From assembly GCF_030582395.1 (NCBI RefSeq), contig NZ_CP104381.1, forward strand, positions 3,038,001 through 3,102,000: 64,000 nucleotides of DNA, in the 5' to 3' direction. Shown one piece after another: positions 52,169-60,784 of the stretch (positions within the stretch are counted from its first letter, which is position 1; each line of letters starts with the position of its first letter). This DNA comes from Ralstonia pickettii. GTDB lineage: Bacteria; Pseudomonadota; Gammaproteobacteria; Burkholderiales; Burkholderiaceae. The position numbers and the translations under genes were made by a program. Below the pieces are notes generated by a model, which worked only from the letters and a program-made list of their open reading frames with translations, was not told the DNA's origin and did no database searches.

Positions 52169-53608
52169 TCAGCCGGGCACGATCTGCTGCGCGTAGTCGT
52201 ACAGATCCTGCAGGATGGTCTGCGCGCGCGTGTCGCCGTTCTCCTCGGCTTCCGCGCCCAATTGCTGAAGCCGCTCGCCGAAGGTCTCAAAGGTCATGTA
52301 GCCATCGCGGCCTTCGAACAACCGCTCGGCGCGAAGCTGTTCCCACAGTTCGTATTCCTCTTCGTTCAACGTATCGGGAAAGTTGCGTGCGCGATAGCGG
52401 AACAGCAGCTCCGGCAGGCGTGCGTCGGCAAACTCCGCATGCAGGCGCGCGAGCTGTTCGCCGCTGAGCGTGCGCAGCTCATTGAGCAGGCGGCGATCCT
52501 CGTTGCAGACGAATCCGCCGTAGAGGTTCTGGTCGACGTCTTCAATCGGCTCCAACTCGCGGGCGTACACCTGGCGCCATGTTTCGCGCATGTCGGGCGC
52601 GCCCTGGGCGATGGCGGCGTGGCGTTCGATCGTGGCGAAGTCGATGCCCCAGCGTTCTGCCTGCGCGGGCTGCAGCGTCTTCATGTTGCTGATGACGATG
52701 GGCGACTTGTTGATGTGGATCGACTTGATCGGCAGTCGCGTGGTGCCTTCGGCCAGATCGGCTGCGCGCGTGAACATGCGCTCGCGGATCGTGGCGACGT
52801 CCATGTCGAACAGCTCGGACGGGTCGAACGCCAGGTCCCACACGATCAGTTCGTTCTTGTTGGTCGGGTGCCCTCCTAGCGGCCACACCACGGCCATGCA
52901 GCCACGCTCCACGCCGTACATCCCGGAGATGTGCAGCAACGGGCGCGGCGCATCGCCAATCTCCGCCGCCACGCGGTCTTTCTTGCGCAGCGCCAGGCAG
53001 AAATCGAACAGGCGCGGCTGCGCATTGCGAATCAGGCGCGCCAGCGCGATCGTCGCCCGCACGTCGGACACCGCATCGTGCGCGGCCTCGTGCACCAGGC
53101 CGTTGGCCTTGGACAGATGCTCCAGCTTGAAGCTGGGCCTGCCGTCTTCGTGGGTCGGCCATTGAATGCCTTCCGGCCGCAGCGCCCAGGTGGTGCGCAC
53201 CACGTCGAGCAGATCCCAGCGCCCACATTCGTTCTGCCACTCGCGAGCATACGGGTCGATCAGGTTGCGCCAGAACAGGTGGCGCGTCACCTCATCGTCG
53301 AAGCGGATGGTGTTGTAGCCGACGCCGATGGTGCCGGGCGTGCCGAGTTCGCGCTCGATAGCCTGGGCGAAACGGTATTCCGGAATGCCTTGCCGGGCGC
53401 ATTGCTGCGGCGTGATGCCGGTGATGAGGCACGACACCGGATCGGGCAGCCAGTCGTTGGAAGGCTGGCAGAACAGTTCGACCGGCTCGCCGATCTCGTT
53501 CAGCTCGGCATCGGTGCGGATGCCGGCAAACTGCGCGGGGCGATCACGGCGCGGCACGGCACCGAACGTTTCGTAGTCGTGCCAGAGAAAGGTGGGAGTG
53601 ACAGGCAA
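52169..53608 (-). CDS. sbcB: Exodeoxyribonuclease I
   Basis: The 479-residue enzyme degrades single-stranded DNA 3' to 5' in recombination and mismatch repair. The DEDDh exonuclease domain has FLWHDYETFG (Asp and Glu near residues 11-13), FVGYN-like IGVGYNTIRFDDE, and the third and fourth acidic/His motifs around HDAVSDVRATI. A SH3-like domain and C-terminal helical domain follow, as in E. coli SbcB. The only difference from the E. coli length (475) is a few residues. Single gene, convergent with the ior gene. Confidence 0.97.
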   Translation of the reverse strand: MPVTPTFLWHDYETFGAVPRRDRPAQFAGIRTDAELNEIGEPVELFCQPSNDWLPDPVSCLITGITPQQCARQGIPEYRFAQAIERELGTPGTIGVGYNTIRFDDEVTRHLFWRNLIDPYAREWQNECGRWDLLDVVRTTWALRPEGIQWPTHEDGRPSFKLEHLSKANGLVHEAAHDAVSDVRATIALARLIRNAQPRLFDFCLALRKKDRVAAEIGDAPRPLLHISGMYGVERGCMAVVWPLGGHPTNKNELIVWDLAFDPSELFDMDVATIRERMFTRAADLAEGTTRLPIKSIHINKSPIVISNMKTLQPAQAERWGIDFATIERHAAIAQGAPDMRETWRQVYARELEPIEDVDQNLYGGFVCNEDRRLLNELRTLSGEQLARLHAEFADARLPELLFRYRARNFPDTLNEEEYELWEQLRAERLFEGRDGYMTFETFGERLQQLGAEAEENGDTRAQTILQDLYDYAQQIVPG

Positions 53609-53750
53609 GGCGGCGGCTCGCTGGAAAACACTGAAGATGCCGGCATGCTAACAGCCTGCCGCCAGCGCCGCGCAAACGCGGGATGGTGCCAGAGTAAGCT
53701 AATGCCGTTGCCCACCTTCCCTGACGCGCCGACGCGCCCGAGCCGCCACC

Positions 53751-54746
53751 ATGCGCATTCTTTTTTTCAGCAGCCACCGTTACGACGAAGACAGCTTCCG
53801 CGCCTCACTTGCACGCGGCGGCTACAGCTTCGACCTCGTTTTCCAGCGCGCGCACCTTGAAGCGCAAACGGCGTCCCTCGCGTCCGGCTTTGAAGTGGTA
53901 TGTCCGTTCGTGAATGATTGCCTCGATGCGGAAGTGCTGGAGGCGTTGGCTGCAGGCGGCACGCGCCTGATCGCGCTGCGCTCGGCCGGTTTCAACCACG
54001 TCGTTCTGCCGGCCGCACAACGCCTGGGGCTGACGGTGGTGCGCGTGCCGGCATATTCGCCCCACGCGGTGGCCGAGCATGCGGTCGGCATGATCCTCAC
54101 GCTCAACCGGCGGCTGCACCGCGCCTGCAATCGCACGCGCGAAGGCGATTTTTCACTGGATGGTTTGCTGGGCTTCGACCTGGCGGGCAAGACCGTCGGT
54201 GTCGTCGGCACGGGGCAGATCGGCCAGGTGTTCGCCCGGATCATGGCGGGCTTTGGCTGCCAGTTGCTGGCATTCGATCCGTTTCCGCAGGCTTCGCTGG
54301 CGGCGCTGGGCGCGCGCTACGTGCCGCTGCCGGAATTGCTGGCGCAGGCCGATATCGTCAGCCTGCACTGCCCGCTCAACGCTGACACACACCATCTGAT
54401 CGACGCCAGCGCGCTCGGCAGCATGAAGCCGGGCGCGATGCTCATCAACACGAGCCGCGGCGGCCTGGTCGACAGCCCGGCCCTGATCGACGCGCTCAAG
54501 AGCGGCCAACTCGGCCATCTGGGGCTGGACGTCTACGAAGAAGAGGCCGATCTGTTCTTCGAAGACCGCTCGGCCGACGTGCTGCAGGACGACGTGCTGG
54601 CGCGCCTGCTGAGCTTTCCCAACGTCATCGTCACCGCGCATCAGGCGTTTTTCACTCGCGAGGCGCTGGCGGGCATTGCCGACACCACGCTCGCCAACGT
54701 GGCGGCGTGGGCGGCAGGCGCACCCGTCAATGTGGTGCAGGCTTAG
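53751..54746 (+). CDS. D-2-hydroxyacid dehydrogenase (D-lactate dehydrogenase, LdhA-like)
   Basis: The 331-residue enzyme has the NAD Rossmann motif GTGQIGQVF (153-161), the substrate arginine in INTSRGG (Arg236), the DVYEEEADLFFEDRS region with the catalytic glutamate, and the catalytic histidine in TAHQAFFT (His297). The DVYEEEADLFFED and DDV segments closely follow E. coli LdhA, supporting D-lactate formation or use. It is encoded divergently from sbcB and convergent with the HD protein gene, 9 bp apart. Other D-2-hydroxyacid substrates are possible. Confidence 0.92.
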   Translation: MRILFFSSHRYDEDSFRASLARGGYSFDLVFQRAHLEAQTASLASGFEVVCPFVNDCLDAEVLEALAAGGTRLIALRSAGFNHVVLPAAQRLGLTVVRVPAYSPHAVAEHAVGMILTLNRRLHRACNRTREGDFSLDGLLGFDLAGKTVGVVGTGQIGQVFARIMAGFGCQLLAFDPFPQASLAALGARYVPLPELLAQADIVSLHCPLNADTHHLIDASALGSMKPGAMLINTSRGGLVDSPALIDALKSGQLGHLGLDVYEEEADLFFEDRSADVLQDDVLARLLSFPNVIVTAHQAFFTREALAGIADTTLANVAAWAAGAPVNVVQA

Positions 54747-54755
54747 GCCGGCCGA

Positions 54756-55385
54756 TCAAGCTGCCGCGGCTTTTGGCTGCGACAGTTCGCTTTCGCCTTC
54801 CTTCACGTAGATGGAGTTGCGCGGCTTGGCCAGCACGCGTCGCACCATCGGTTCGAAGAACGAGAGCGGCAGGTTGTCATAGTCGGGCATGAAGGCCGCG
54901 GCGTCGTACTTGGCGCAGAACTCGGCCGTGCGCTCGAACAGCTCAGGCTGGCTGCGATACTGCTCGCGCAGGTTGCGGTCGAGCCCCAGGTGGTGGAAGA
55001 AGTAGTAGCCCTGGAAGATGCCGTGCTTCTCGACCATCCACAGGTTTTCCGGGCTCACGAACGGCTTGAGGATCGCCGCAGCGATGTCCGGGTGGTTGAA
55101 GCTGCCCAGCGTGTCGCCAATGTCGTGCAGAAGCGCGCAGACCACGTATTCTTCGTCACGTCCGTCGCGGTGGGCGAGTGTCGCGGTCTGCAGTGAGTGC
55201 GCGAGACGATCGATCGGGAAGCCCCCGCAATCGCCGTCGAGCAGCTTCAGGTGCGCAAGCACGCGGTCGGGCAAAGCGCGGGCAAACGGCATGAATTCCG
55301 CCGAGATGGCGGCCCAGTCCTCGCGCGTGCCGTGCTCCATGTGAGAGAACGTCGCGCGAGGGGCGGTATGTTGCGGATCGGTCAT
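54756..55385 (-). CDS. HD-domain protein (phosphohydrolase/oxygenase-like)
   Basis: The 209-residue protein contains an HD metal-binding pattern: a histidine in RLAHSLQTATLAHRDG, then ALLHDIGD with the HD dyad, and a later aspartate in LPDYDN-like MPDYDNLP. It resembles small HD enzymes such as the PhnZ-like and inositol-oxygenase-related group that use a di-iron centre; the true substrate is not known. AAGGAG is placed 6 bases before the ATG at 55385. It is divergent from a Crp/Fnr regulator with a probable shared control region. Confidence 0.85.
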   Translation of the reverse strand: MTDPQHTAPRATFSHMEHGTREDWAAISAEFMPFARALPDRVLAHLKLLDGDCGGFPIDRLAHSLQTATLAHRDGRDEEYVVCALLHDIGDTLGSFNHPDIAAAILKPFVSPENLWMVEKHGIFQGYYFFHHLGLDRNLREQYRSQPELFERTAEFCAKYDAAAFMPDYDNLPLSFFEPMVRRVLAKPRNSIYVKEGESELSQPKAAAA

Positions 55386-55496
55386 TGGGGTGTCTCCTTC
55401 GTCGCCGGAATGGTCGCGTCGGTGCCGCGTCGTAGTTCTTGAATGGCTGGGTGCGCGGCTAGCGGACCATTCTCTGCCCGGCGCTTGCGTGCAGAC

Positions 55497-55512
55497 TGTC
55501 AAGCGTTTGACA
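55497..55512. promoter_or_regulatory. Crp/Fnr-type operator (TGTCA-N6-TGACA)
   Basis: TGTCAA-GCGT-TTGACA is a perfect 16-bp inverted repeat with the geometry of Crp/Fnr sites (compare TGTGA-N6-TCACA). It lies in the 160-bp region between the HD gene and the Crp/Fnr gene, 33 bp ahead of the ATG at 55546, and suggests autoregulation. Confidence 0.6.
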
Positions 55513-55545
55513 ATGATCGGACCGCCCTCGCCGCATCCTGCCGCC

Positions 55546-56244
55546 ATGCCCGCAGACGCCTCCCATACCGCCCCGGCACCTACACCCGCGCAACTCGCGC
55601 AGGGTTGGCTGCGCGAAGCCCCTGCCGACCTGCTGGCCGAGATCGCGCCCAGCGCACGCCTGATCACCTACCCCGACGGCGAATGCATCCACCCGCACGG
55701 CGGCCCGGCGCAGGGCATGTTCCTGATCCTGCGCGGCCGCGTGCGCATCAGCCGGACGACGGACGGCGGCAGCGAACTGGTCTACGGCATGTTGCGCGCG
55801 GGTGAATGGTTTGGCGAGATCGCGCTCATCGACGGCGGCGGCCGCACGCACAGCGCCCACGCGCAGGGGCCGACCACGCTCATCCTGCTGGGCAGCGCGG
55901 CGTTTGCACGGGTGGTGTCCGCCTACCCGGCTGGCATGTGGGCGCTGATGCAGCAACTCTGCCAGCGCATCCGCCTGATCTTCGACGAGTTCGAGCACGC
56001 CAGCGAAATGCCCGCCGATGCGCGCCTCGCCCAACGCCTGCTGCAGCTCGCCCGCGCGGGCGACGGCCGCACCGTGGCGGCCAGCAATGAAGAGCTGGGC
56101 CGCATGCTGGCCCGCTCGCGGCAGACGATTTCCAAATACCTGCAGGCGTGGCAGCGCGCAGGTTGGATCCGCTGCCATTACCGGACGGTCGAAATCGTCG
56201 ACGCGGCAGCTTTGCGGATGCTGGTGGGCGGCCACGCTTCCTGA
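55546..56244 (+). CDS. Crp/Fnr-family transcriptional regulator
   Basis: The 232-residue protein has a cyclic-nucleotide-binding-like beta barrel (LITYPDGECIHPHGGPAQGM then GEWFGEIALIDGG), a long dimer helix, and a C-terminal winged helix (NEELGRMLARSRQTISKYLQ). It lacks the Fnr cysteine cluster. A stretch of 12-bp spacing upstream contains a Crp/Fnr-style operator at 55497-55512. The ATG at 55546 puts that site in the leader; an ATG at 55513 would abut it. No good ribosome site is visible for either, so the start is uncertain. Confidence 0.88.
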   Translation: MPADASHTAPAPTPAQLAQGWLREAPADLLAEIAPSARLITYPDGECIHPHGGPAQGMFLILRGRVRISRTTDGGSELVYGMLRAGEWFGEIALIDGGGRTHSAHAQGPTTLILLGSAAFARVVSAYPAGMWALMQQLCQRIRLIFDEFEHASEMPADARLAQRLLQLARAGDGRTVAASNEELGRMLARSRQTISKYLQAWQRAGWIRCHYRTVEIVDAAALRMLVGGHAS

Positions 56245-56339
56245 GCATGCCCTGCGCATGGGGCACGCGCGTCGCAACGTGCGCCGATAGAATGGACCGT
56301 TGCCGTGCCGATCTGCCCGCCTCCACCGCTTCCACCTCC

Positions 56340-57590
56340 ATGAAGCCTATGTTCTCGCCCGGCTCGCCCGAGGGCCGGCGCCTTGTGTTGCTGCTTGGCC
56401 TCGCACAGATGGTCTCGTGGGGCACGCTGTACTTCAGCTTCACCGTGTTTCTGGCGCCGATGCACGACACGCTCGGTTGGGCGCGGCCATTTCTGGCGGG
56501 CGGGTTCTCTGTTGGGCTGCTGGTCTGGGCGCTGTGCTCGTTCTGGGTCGGGCGTGCGTTGGACCGCTGGCCTGCGCGCCGCGTGATGGGCTCAGGCACC
56601 GTACTGGCGGCCGCCGGCCTGCTGGCGTGGTCCTTAGTCTCGAGCGAGACGGCCTTCCTGCTGCTCTGGCTGCCGATGGGCGTGGCGATGGCCACCACGC
56701 TCTATGACCCGGCCTTCGTCGTGCTTCGCCAGGCGTTTGGCGATGCGTATCAGCGCCCGATCCTCGGCCTCACACTGATTGCGGGGTTCTCCAGCACGCT
56801 GTGCATTCCGCTCGCGCAATTGGGCGTGGAACACCTCGGCTGGCGGCACACGCTGCAGCTATTTGCGCTGGCGCATGTGCTGATCTGCCTGCCGATCCAT
56901 GTGCGACTGCGTGTGCGCCCGCCCCTGCACGCGCTGGCCGAAGCGCTCGACCTGACGGCACCGGTGCATGCCTCGGCATGGCGCATGGTGCTGCGCTTGC
57001 CAGTGTTCTGGGCGGTGGTGCTGGCCTTCGTGGCCACCAGCCTGGTCGCCACCGTGCTTGGCGCGCACCTGATTCCGCTGCTGACCGAGAAAGGCGTGCC
57101 GACCAGTCGCCAGTTGCTGATCGCCGCGCTCGTTGGGCCCGCCCAGGTACTTGGGCGGCTGGCCATGATGCGGTCGCGCCCGGCGCACCCGGTGCGCATT
57201 GCACCTTGGACGTACGGCGCCATGGCCGCCGCGCTCGTGCTGCTTGCGCTGTCCAGCGGGCCGCTGCTGATCGTGTTTGCGCTCGTCTACGGCGCGGCCA
57301 ACGGCATCAACACCATGGTCCGCGCGATTGCCATGCCGGAGCTGGTATCGCGCAACCAGTACGCCACGCTCAACGGCCTGATGATGACGCCCGTGCTGCT
57401 GGCGCAGGCCAGCGCGCCATGGCTTGGCGCACTGCTCTGGCGGGCCAGCGGCGGCTATGCGGCAGTCGAGTGGGCGATGGTCGGGGCCGCCCTTGTCGCA
57501 CTGGCGGCCTTCGCTTATGGATTGCGGCATGCGCGAAAACGCACGGCCCCTAACGCGGCTTCCCGCTCCGAGATGACGCAATTGTCATGA
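56340..57590 (+). CDS. Major facilitator superfamily transporter
   Basis: The 416-residue protein has 12 predicted helices in two halves. The first includes LLGLAQMVSWGTLYFSFTVF and the second LMMTPVLLAQASAPWLGALL; loop motifs WPARRVMGSG (2-3 loop) and charged helix ends fit MFS. Substrate unknown. It lies 95 bp after the Crp/Fnr gene on the same strand. ATG 56340 is preferred, with ATG 56349 an alternative. The tail after helix 12 is short and basic. Confidence 0.88.
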   Translation: MKPMFSPGSPEGRRLVLLLGLAQMVSWGTLYFSFTVFLAPMHDTLGWARPFLAGGFSVGLLVWALCSFWVGRALDRWPARRVMGSGTVLAAAGLLAWSLVSSETAFLLLWLPMGVAMATTLYDPAFVVLRQAFGDAYQRPILGLTLIAGFSSTLCIPLAQLGVEHLGWRHTLQLFALAHVLICLPIHVRLRVRPPLHALAEALDLTAPVHASAWRMVLRLPVFWAVVLAFVATSLVATVLGAHLIPLLTEKGVPTSRQLLIAALVGPAQVLGRLAMMRSRPAHPVRIAPWTYGAMAAALVLLALSSGPLLIVFALVYGAANGINTMVRAIAMPELVSRNQYATLNGLMMTPVLLAQASAPWLGALLWRASGGYAAVEWAMVGAALVALAAFAYGLRHARKRTAPNAASRSEMTQLS

Positions 57591-57731
57591 CGTCTTCGCC
57601 ACTTTGTGGACGAAAGATTGCTTTTCGGAACCTTTGCAAGCGCACATCTGTCTTGAAACATGGGACGTGATGTTTCATTCTCACAGGATGACCGGCCCGC
57701 TTTTTGCGAAAGTGCCGACGGAGGAAACGCC

Positions 57732-58586
57732 TTGTCACAGGTTCATCTGGAAACGTCATCTGCGAGCGAGCGCATGCCGTGGTCGATCCAAGAGATCAGC
57801 TACGGCAGCATCGACGTTGCGCGCGTGCGCGAAAACCGCACGCTGTTCTACCTAGTTACGAGTGCCTCGTTTGTCGAGAGCGGCTCGGATCTCTACGCCG
57901 GCAACCTCGCTCAGTACTACGCCGATCGGCCGGAAACCGCGCACTGGCTGACCCACCACTGGGAACGCGAAGAGCTGCAGCACGGCCGCGCGTTGCGCCG
58001 CTACGTTGAAGCCGTCTGGCCCGAGTTCGACTGGGAGCGCGGCTACGCCCGCTTCTTCGAGGAATACTCGGTCACATGTTCGGTCGACCAGTTCGAACCC
58101 ACGCAGGCGTTGGAAATGGTCGCACGCTGCGTCGTCGAAATGGGCACGGCCACCTTCTATCGCGCCATCGCACAGGCGGCGGCCGACGCAGATGAACCCG
58201 TGCTGCGCGACCTCGCCAGCCGCATCTCGGCCGATGAAGTCCGGCATTACAAACACTTCCTGCGTTTCTTCAACGAGTGCAACGCAAGCGAGGGCGTGGG
58301 CCGCGCGCGCGTGCTCAAGGCGCTCGCCTCGCGGCTACGCGAAATCAAGAATGAAGATTCGATGATCGCGTTGCGCAATGTGCTGCGCATCGAGCGCGGC
58401 CAGGAAGATGTGCCCGAAGCCGATGTGCGCGCCCTGAACTCGCGCGTCAGCGCGCTGGTGCGCTCCTATCTGCCGCTCGACATGGCCGCCAAGATGCTGC
58501 TCAAGCCGCTGCGCCTGCGCCCGGGGTTCGAGCGCTCGATTCGCCCCCCCCTGGTGGCCGTGGTGCGGCGCGTGATGCTGCACTGA
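57732..58586 (+). CDS. Ferritin-like di-iron-type protein
   Basis: The 284-residue helical protein has the ferritin-like ligand pairs [12 protein letters not shown] and [14 protein letters not shown], plus [13 protein letters not shown], which suggests a four-helix bundle with a carboxylate-bridged metal centre. The function is unknown. The TTG at 57732 is chosen because GGAGG lies 8 bases upstream; an ATG at 57660 has no ribosome site and an ATG at 57774 would shorten it. An intrinsic terminator follows. Confidence 0.8.
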   Translation: MSQVHLETSSASERMPWSIQEISYGSIDVARVRENRTLFYLVTSASFVESGSDLYAGNLAQYYADRPETAHWLTHHWEREELQHGRALRRYVEAVWPEFDWERGYARFFEEYSVTCSVDQFEPTQALEMVARCVVEMGTATFYRAIAQAAADADEPVLRDLASRISADEVRHYKHFLRFFNECNASEGVGRARVLKALASRLREIKNEDSMIALRNVLRIERGQEDVPEADVRALNSRVSALVRSYLPLDMAAKMLLKPLRLRPGFERSIRPPLVAVVRRVMLH

Positions 58587-58613
58587 GCTGCAGCACGCCG
58601 CGCATGCGCCAAC

Positions 58614-58643
58614 GAAACACCCGGGCTTCAGCCCGGGTGTTTC
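58614..58643. terminator. Bidirectional intrinsic terminator
   Basis: GAAACACCCGGGC and GCCCGGGTGTTTC pair perfectly over 13 bp with a TTCA loop between the ferritin-like gene and the convergent chemoreceptor gene. T-rich sequence follows on the plus strand. Confidence 0.88.
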
Positions 58644-58675
58644 TTAGTTTCTTATCCAGCCAACCACGCGCCGCT

Positions 58676-60664
58676 TCAGGCGAGCCGGAGCACGTCCACC
58701 GCGCCGCGCAGTTCCTCGGCTTGCTGGCGCAGGCTTTCGGCCGCAGCGGCAGCTTCCTCGACCAGCGCAGCGTTCTGCTGCGTCACCTCGTCCATCGACG
58801 TGACCGCGTGGTTGACCTCTTCGATACCTTGCGACTGCTCGCGTGACGCGTGGCTGATCTCGCCCATCAGGCCGGCGATGCGCTCCACGCGCGTCACGAT
58901 GTCCTGCATGGCGTCGCCTGCGCCGCGGGCGGCCTCGTTGCCGGCCTGCACTTCTTCCACCGAGCGATTGATCAATTCCTTGATCTCCTTGGCGGCGGCC
59001 GCGCTGCGCTGCGCCAGGCTGCGCACCTCGCCGGCCACGACGGCAAAGCCGCGGCCCTGTTCGCCTGCGCGGGCAGCTTCGACAGCGGCGTTCAACGCCA
59101 GTATGTTGGTCTGAAACGCGATGCCGTCGATGATGCCGGTGATGTCGGCAATCTTCTGCGCCGTGGCATGGATGCCCGACATGGTGCCAACGAGCCGCTC
59201 GACCGTCTGCCCGCCGGCATTGGCCGCCTCGTTGGCGGACCGCACCATGTCATGCGCGTGGTGCGCGCTCTCGGCGTTCTGGCGCACGGTGGCGGCCAGT
59301 TGCTCGATGCTCGACGCGGTGCGCTCGAGGTTACCAGCCTGCGCTTCGGTGCGGGCGGAAAGATCGGCATTGCCGGCCGCGATCTGGCCTGTGCTCGACG
59401 CGATGGTCGCAGCGCTTGCGCGCACCTTGTCGACGATGCCCGAAAGGCCGTCGCCTACGCCGTTGACGGCGCGCATGACCTGGCCGATTTCATCGCGGCG
59501 CGTGGTGGGCAAGCGGTGCGTGAGATCACCGGCAGCCACACGCTGCGCGACGTTCACCACTTCGGCCAGCGGCCTGCTCACCATGCGGCGCAACATCCAG
59601 TACAGCCCGCCAGCCAGGAGGGCACCGAGCGCAAACCCCAGCAGCAGAAAACGGTTGCGGGCGGCGACCAGATCGGCGTTGAGCTCATCGACGTAGGCTG
59701 TTCCGGCAATCATCAGTTGCCAGTCGGGGTATTGCGTGAAAACAGTCAGACGCTCGCGTGCGGTGCCGCCTTCCGTGTCAGCCAGCGCATGGCGCAGCGT
59801 GCCCTCCTTGCGCGCGATCATCTCGCGCACCCAGGCCTGTCCGGCCGCATCTTTGGCGTCGAGCAGGTTCTTGCCCTCGCGGTCTTGCACATGGTCGATC
59901 AGCACCTTGCCCTGGTCTGCGCCGGGCTTGCCGTCGATGACGAAATAGCCGCCCGTCTTGCCGATCCCGTGCGAGCGGATCTTGTCCTTGAGCAGCGCCA
60001 GTTCCGAGCGCACGTCCACACCCACGTAGAGCGCGCCGATGACCTTGCCCGACGCATCGCGCACGGGCTCGTACTTGCTCATGTAGGGCACGCCAAACAG
60101 CCACGCCAGGCCGCGGAACGGCTCGCCGGCCATCAGTGCCTTGTAGCTTGGGTGGGCGCGATCGAGCAGCGTGCCGATCGCGCGTTCGCCGTTTTCCTTC
60201 TTGAGCGAGGTGGTCACGCGCACGAAGTCGTCGCCGGTGCGGGCGAACACGGTGGCGATCGTGCCGCCGGTGCGCGCGAAGAACTTGTCCGGCACGGTGA
60301 AGTTGAGGTTCAGCACCGTGTCACCGCTCTTGAACGTGGGCGTCGGCTTGCCGGCCACTTCCACGGTCTGCGCCGGGTCCACGCTGTAAGGGCCGGGCGC
60401 TGCGTCCGCAAACGCCGTCAGGAAGCGGTCCGCCTCGGTGCGCATGGTGCCGTCGAACAGGCTGATCATGTCGCGCATGGCCGCCTCCTGGTTGTGCATG
60501 GCCGACTGCGTGTTGGCCTCCAGCATGCGCAGGCTCGATTGCGAGTTCGCCAGCGCGAACATGCCGAATACCAGCACGAGGGCGATGAGCCCGATCACCG
60601 CCAGACGGGTACCAAGGCTCTTGGGGGATTGTGAAACTGCAGACAGGGGCGCAGACGCTTTCAT
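58676..60664 (-). CDS. Methyl-accepting chemotaxis protein with dCache/Cache sensor
   Basis: The 662-residue chemoreceptor has a cytoplasmic start, a membrane helix (about 19-40), and a periplasmic Cache-type sensor of about 270 residues ([40 protein letters not shown]). A second membrane helix ([19 protein letters not shown]), HAMP, and a signalling domain with the conserved hairpin ([20 protein letters not shown] then [19 protein letters not shown]) complete it. It feeds the CheA/CheW system; the ligand is not readable. There is no NWETF pentapeptide at the end, so CheR and CheB act without docking. Confidence 0.95.
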   Translation of the reverse strand: MKASAPLSAVSQSPKSLGTRLAVIGLIALVLVFGMFALANSQSSLRMLEANTQSAMHNQEAAMRDMISLFDGTMRTEADRFLTAFADAAPGPYSVDPAQTVEVAGKPTPTFKSGDTVLNLNFTVPDKFFARTGGTIATVFARTGDDFVRVTTSLKKENGERAIGTLLDRAHPSYKALMAGEPFRGLAWLFGVPYMSKYEPVRDASGKVIGALYVGVDVRSELALLKDKIRSHGIGKTGGYFVIDGKPGADQGKVLIDHVQDREGKNLLDAKDAAGQAWVREMIARKEGTLRHALADTEGGTARERLTVFTQYPDWQLMIAGTAYVDELNADLVAARNRFLLLGFALGALLAGGLYWMLRRMVSRPLAEVVNVAQRVAAGDLTHRLPTTRRDEIGQVMRAVNGVGDGLSGIVDKVRASAATIASSTGQIAAGNADLSARTEAQAGNLERTASSIEQLAATVRQNAESAHHAHDMVRSANEAANAGGQTVERLVGTMSGIHATAQKIADITGIIDGIAFQTNILALNAAVEAARAGEQGRGFAVVAGEVRSLAQRSAAAAKEIKELINRSVEEVQAGNEAARGAGDAMQDIVTRVERIAGLMGEISHASREQSQGIEEVNHAVTSMDEVTQQNAALVEEAAAAAESLRQQAEELRGAVDVLRLA

Positions 60665-60784
60665 ACTTTTTTCCCGGGGGTCGTCAGTCGAGTTAACAAC
60701 GGACCGCCCCGGAAAAGCTTGAGCGCAAACGTTTTACAAACAGCTTTGTCCGGCAAATCAGACATCTGTTGGCAATCCCGGACG

